DNA of 16,321 bases from the NCBI GenBank assembly GCA_031256095.1, contig JAIRRG010000024.1, forward strand, positions 1-16,321. Reading direction: 5' to 3'. Positions 14,176 to 16,321 of the stretch are shown here, one piece after another (position 1 is the first letter of the stretch; the number at the start of each line of letters is the position of its first letter). Made by a program: the position numbers and the translations under genes. Under the pieces are notes generated by a model. It had not been told where the DNA came from. It saw nothing but the letters and a program-made list of their open reading frames with translations, and made no database searches. The DNA comes from Desulfobulbaceae bacterium (lineage in GTDB: Bacteria > Desulfobacterota > Desulfobulbia > Desulfobulbales > Desulfocapsaceae).

Positions 14176-15582
14176 TCAATGCGAAGCAGTCTGCCCGCTG
14201 GCCTGGGCCAGCGGCTCGTCGATATTGACCTGGATCCAGTGTGGGTCCCACCACTCGATCGGCGTCACGAAAACGCCATGCACCAGCATGGAAAAATGCA
14301 GATGATCACCGCCGGCCATGCCGGTGGCGCCGGTTAAGCCAAGGACGGTGTTTTTCGTCACCGCATCGCCAACTTTGGCGTTGATCTGGCTCATATGGGC
14401 GTAGAGGCTGAAAATACCCTGACCGTGGTCGAGTAAGACCATGTTGCCGTAAATCCCCATATAATCAGCAAAAACAACAGTGCCGGCGTTTGCCGCCCGT
14501 ATCTGGGCGTGGGCCAGTGAGGCAATGTCCATGCCGAGATGCACCTGTTTGTCGAATTGAGACCCATTGTAGACATAAGCGCGCTGGTCGGCGAAACCGG
14601 CGGGGGCACTGCCCGGCGCCCGGACAAAGGCGCCGCTCCACAGACGTTTTTCGTCGCTTTTACCGCAAAGCTCGTTGATTTTTTTCTCGTTGGCGCGGCG
14701 CACTTCACCATTGACATAGATATATTGTTCAAGTGGCGTGCCGTGCATCTCTGGATAATGCTGTTCAAATTCCGGCAGCTTCATGGTCAGGAAGGTATCG
14801 CTGACCGGAATTTTGTCATCTTTCCATTTGACCGACTTAAAGCGCATGGCCAGGCCCAATAAGGTGGTGTTGCCAGCCAAATCGGTCGCCCGCAGCGCCG
14901 CCTGTTCGAGTTTCGCCGCGTCATAGGGTAGTGCGAAATAGCAGACGTAGCCATCTTTGACGCCGGGCAGCGGGAAGCCGGGAAACAGCCTACCATTCAG
15001 CAGTACCCCTTGCTCTCTCACCGGTTTATCAAGCTTATAAACAACTAGGCCGCTGCCACCGGGGGTAATGAATGGCTTGTTGGTGACCAAGCTGATAACC
15101 GGTGGTTTGGTGTCAAGGCGCACGGTTTTCCGCAGCACCGTCATGTTGCCGCCGCCGAAACCACTGAGAAGGGAATAACCGTGAGCGGTAATCACCAATT
15201 CGATATTGCCCTCTTTGAAACCGAAATTCGGGGCAGTAAATAGGGCTTCCAGGTGGTCAGTGACCGGGCCAATTAAGCCGATATAGCCATGGCGCGGATA
15301 ATCTCTCGTCAGCAGCTCTTTTGTCAGGTTCCCTTGGATGGCCTCGATCTTGACGCGCCGCAGGCCGCTTTTTTCATCCTTGACCGTGACGGCGATGGTG
15401 CTGTTGCGGCCAATGCTGTCGCTGTCGTTTTCTAGGGTAATGGTGGGTTTTCCCGCCTCGAAAAACAGGAAGAACAGGGCGATAACGATCAGGGCGATGA
15501 CGGCGCAGGTGATGAGCAAGGCCGGGGAAAGACGGCGTTTTGCCGAGGTCGTCGGGTTGTTCTGCATTGATGAAAAGGTCAT
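14176..15582 (-). CDS. Membrane-anchored M23-family metallo-endopeptidase
   Basis: Zinc endopeptidase of the M23 (LytM/lysostaphin-like) family, 468 residues, expected to cut peptidoglycan cross-links in the periplasm. A short cytoplasmic tail is followed by one membrane helix at about 20-41. A long extracytoplasmic region (about 45-330) has beta-rich, Ig-like character (ITLENDSDSIGRNSTIAVTV; VRLDTKPPVISLV). The C-terminal peptidase domain carries the zinc ligands H348-x3-D352 (HLGMDIAS) and H429 of H427-x-H429 (GDHLHF), with H396 (LYAHMSQ). All catalytic residues are present, so it should be active rather than an EnvC/NlpD-like activator. No good ribosome site precedes the ATG at 15582 or the in-frame ATG at 15567. 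It starts 57 bp after the RNase G stop and is probably co-transcribed with it. Confidence 0.93.
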   Translation of the reverse strand: MTFSSMQNNPTTSAKRRLSPALLITCAVIALIVIALFFLFFEAGKPTITLENDSDSIGRNSTIAVTVKDEKSGLRRVKIEAIQGNLTKELLTRDYPRHGYIGLIGPVTDHLEALFTAPNFGFKEGNIELVITAHGYSLLSGFGGGNMTVLRKTVRLDTKPPVISLVTNKPFITPGGSGLVVYKLDKPVREQGVLLNGRLFPGFPLPGVKDGYVCYFALPYDAAKLEQAALRATDLAGNTTLLGLAMRFKSVKWKDDKIPVSDTFLTMKLPEFEQHYPEMHGTPLEQYIYVNGEVRRANEKKINELCGKSDEKRLWSGAFVRAPGSAPAGFADQRAYVYNGSQFDKQVHLGMDIASLAHAQIRAANAGTVVFADYMGIYGNMVLLDHGQGIFSLYAHMSQINAKVGDAVTKNTVLGLTGATGMAGGDHLHFSMLVHGVFVTPIEWWDPHWIQVNIDEPLAQASGQTASH

Positions 15583-15639
15583 TGCTGTTCTGTGGTGAAA
15601 GAAGATGGACTCGGCAAGGCGGTCCGCATCGAAAGCGGG

Positions 15640-16321
15640 CTAGCCCTGCCAGATGATTTCGTATTTTTCGAGGTGCAGGTCCTTGGCGGCGGCAACAAGG
15701 ATGCGCTTGCCGATGTCTTTGCCCAGTTGCAGCAGCGGCGCTTCTTCCTCGTGGGACAGCATCTCGGCGATGAGTGGATGCGCCCGCACCGTTACGGTGT
15801 GGCCGCCGGCATTTTTGGCGTTGCGGTCGATTTTTCTAAAAATTTCATAGCAGATCGTCCGCCGCGATTTCAACATCCCTTCGCCGCCGCAGTACAGGCA
15901 CGGCTCGCACATGAGTTGATAGAGGCTTTCGCTGTTGCGCTTCCTGGTCATCTGCACCAGGCCAAATTCCGAGAGTTTTAAGATATTGATGCGGCTTTTG
16001 TCGCGCTTCATCGCCTCCTTGAAGGCGGTGTATAAAGTTTCCCGCTGTTCTTCCTCTTCCATGTCGATGAAGTCGATGATAATGATGCCGCCGATGTTGC
16101 GCAGGCGCAACTGATAGGCGATCTCGACCGCCGCTTCCATGTTGGTCTTGAAGATGGTTTCACCGAGATCGTGCTTGCCGACGTAGCGGCCGGTGTTGAC
16201 GTCGATGACCGACAGCGCTTCAGTGCTTTCAATGATGATATAGCCGCCGGAGCGCAGCCAGACCTTTTTTTCAATGGCGCGGCTGATTTCCAGTTCGATG
16301 CCGTGCGCCTCGAACAGCGGT
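15640..16321 (-). CDS. rng: Ribonuclease G/E, C-terminal part; 5' end outside window
   Basis: Endoribonuclease of the RNase E/G family, which processes rRNA and degrades mRNA. Only the last 227 residues are in the window, and the frame is open to the edge, so the ATG at 16140 is internal. Visible signatures are the catalytic metal-binding aspartates in EALSVIDVNTGRYVG and IIIIDFIDM, the conserved KTNMEAAVEIAYQLRLRNIGG, LSEFGLVQMTRKR, and the zinc-link region CEPCLYCGGEG. The protein ends about 80 residues after that motif with no long degradosome scaffold, so it is RNase G-like rather than full-length RNase E-like. The stop TAG sits inside the palindrome GGGCTAGCCC (15637-15646). Confidence 0.94.
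   Translation of the reverse strand, partial: PLFEAHGIELEISRAIEKKVWLRSGGYIIIESTEALSVIDVNTGRYVGKHDLGETIFKTNMEAAVEIAYQLRLRNIGGIIIIDFIDMEEEEQRETLYTAFKEAMKRDKSRINILKLSEFGLVQMTRKRNSESLYQLMCEPCLYCGGEGMLKSRRTICYEIFRKIDRNAKNAGGHTVTVRAHPLIAEMLSHEEEAPLLQLGKDIGKRILVAAAKDLHLEKYEIIWQG

Noticed and set aside
15583..15642. RNase G and M23 peptidase in the same frame, suggesting stop-codon read-through
   Set aside because: Only 19 codons separate the TAG from the M23 start and they are in frame, but the peptidase has its own N-terminal membrane anchor and a fusion makes no functional sense; one in three such gaps is in frame by chance.

Overview
The window looks like chromosome of a Gram-negative, anaerobic or microaerophilic bacterium, most likely a Desulfobacterota member (Desulfobulbales-like). 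This is inferred from gene content: rubrerythrin, a c-heme sensor kinase with an NtrC-type regulator, a periplasmic-binding-protein sensor kinase, and LPS-type glycosyltransferase and ELM1 genes. No rRNA or other taxonomic marker is present. No tRNA, rRNA or CRISPR array was seen.

Layout. Bases 1-1188 are the right-hand part of an IS256-family insertion sequence whose left end lies outside the window. Next, on the minus strand, are an AAA+ ATPase with a C-terminal winged-helix-like region (1232-2425) and the broken N-terminus of a probable autotransporter (2590-2784). After about 290 bp without a gene comes a minus-strand two-component pair: a kinase with a periplasmic-binding-protein sensor (start 5566) and an overlapping NarL-type regulator (3073-3711).

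A tight minus-strand operon follows (transcribed 9720 to 5781): a phosphohexomutase fused to an N-terminal Trm112-like zinc ribbon, an ELM1-family protein and a GT4 glycosyltransferase. Its genes overlap by 4 and 16 bp. It probably supplies a sugar-1-phosphate and then builds part of an envelope glycan.

On the plus strand are rubrerythrin (10009-10584), a hairpin, a good sigma-70-like promoter, then a membrane histidine kinase with a Tll0287-like CxxCH heme domain and an NtrC-type sigma-54 activator overlapping it by 4 bp. This block looks like redox or oxygen sensing next to peroxide detoxification. The activator ends 3 bp from a convergent PaaI-type thioesterase, which has its own well-formed promoter. 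Further on, also on the minus strand, are a membrane-anchored M23 endopeptidase with an intact active site and the C-terminal part of RNase G/E, which runs off the window.

The strongest candidates for something under-described are the c-heme kinase/NtrC pair beside rubrerythrin and the Trm112-phosphohexomutase-ELM1-GT4 operon. The smaller points are a decayed autotransporter, a leader hairpin before the AAA+ ATPase, and an 8-bp inverted repeat before the binding-protein kinase.
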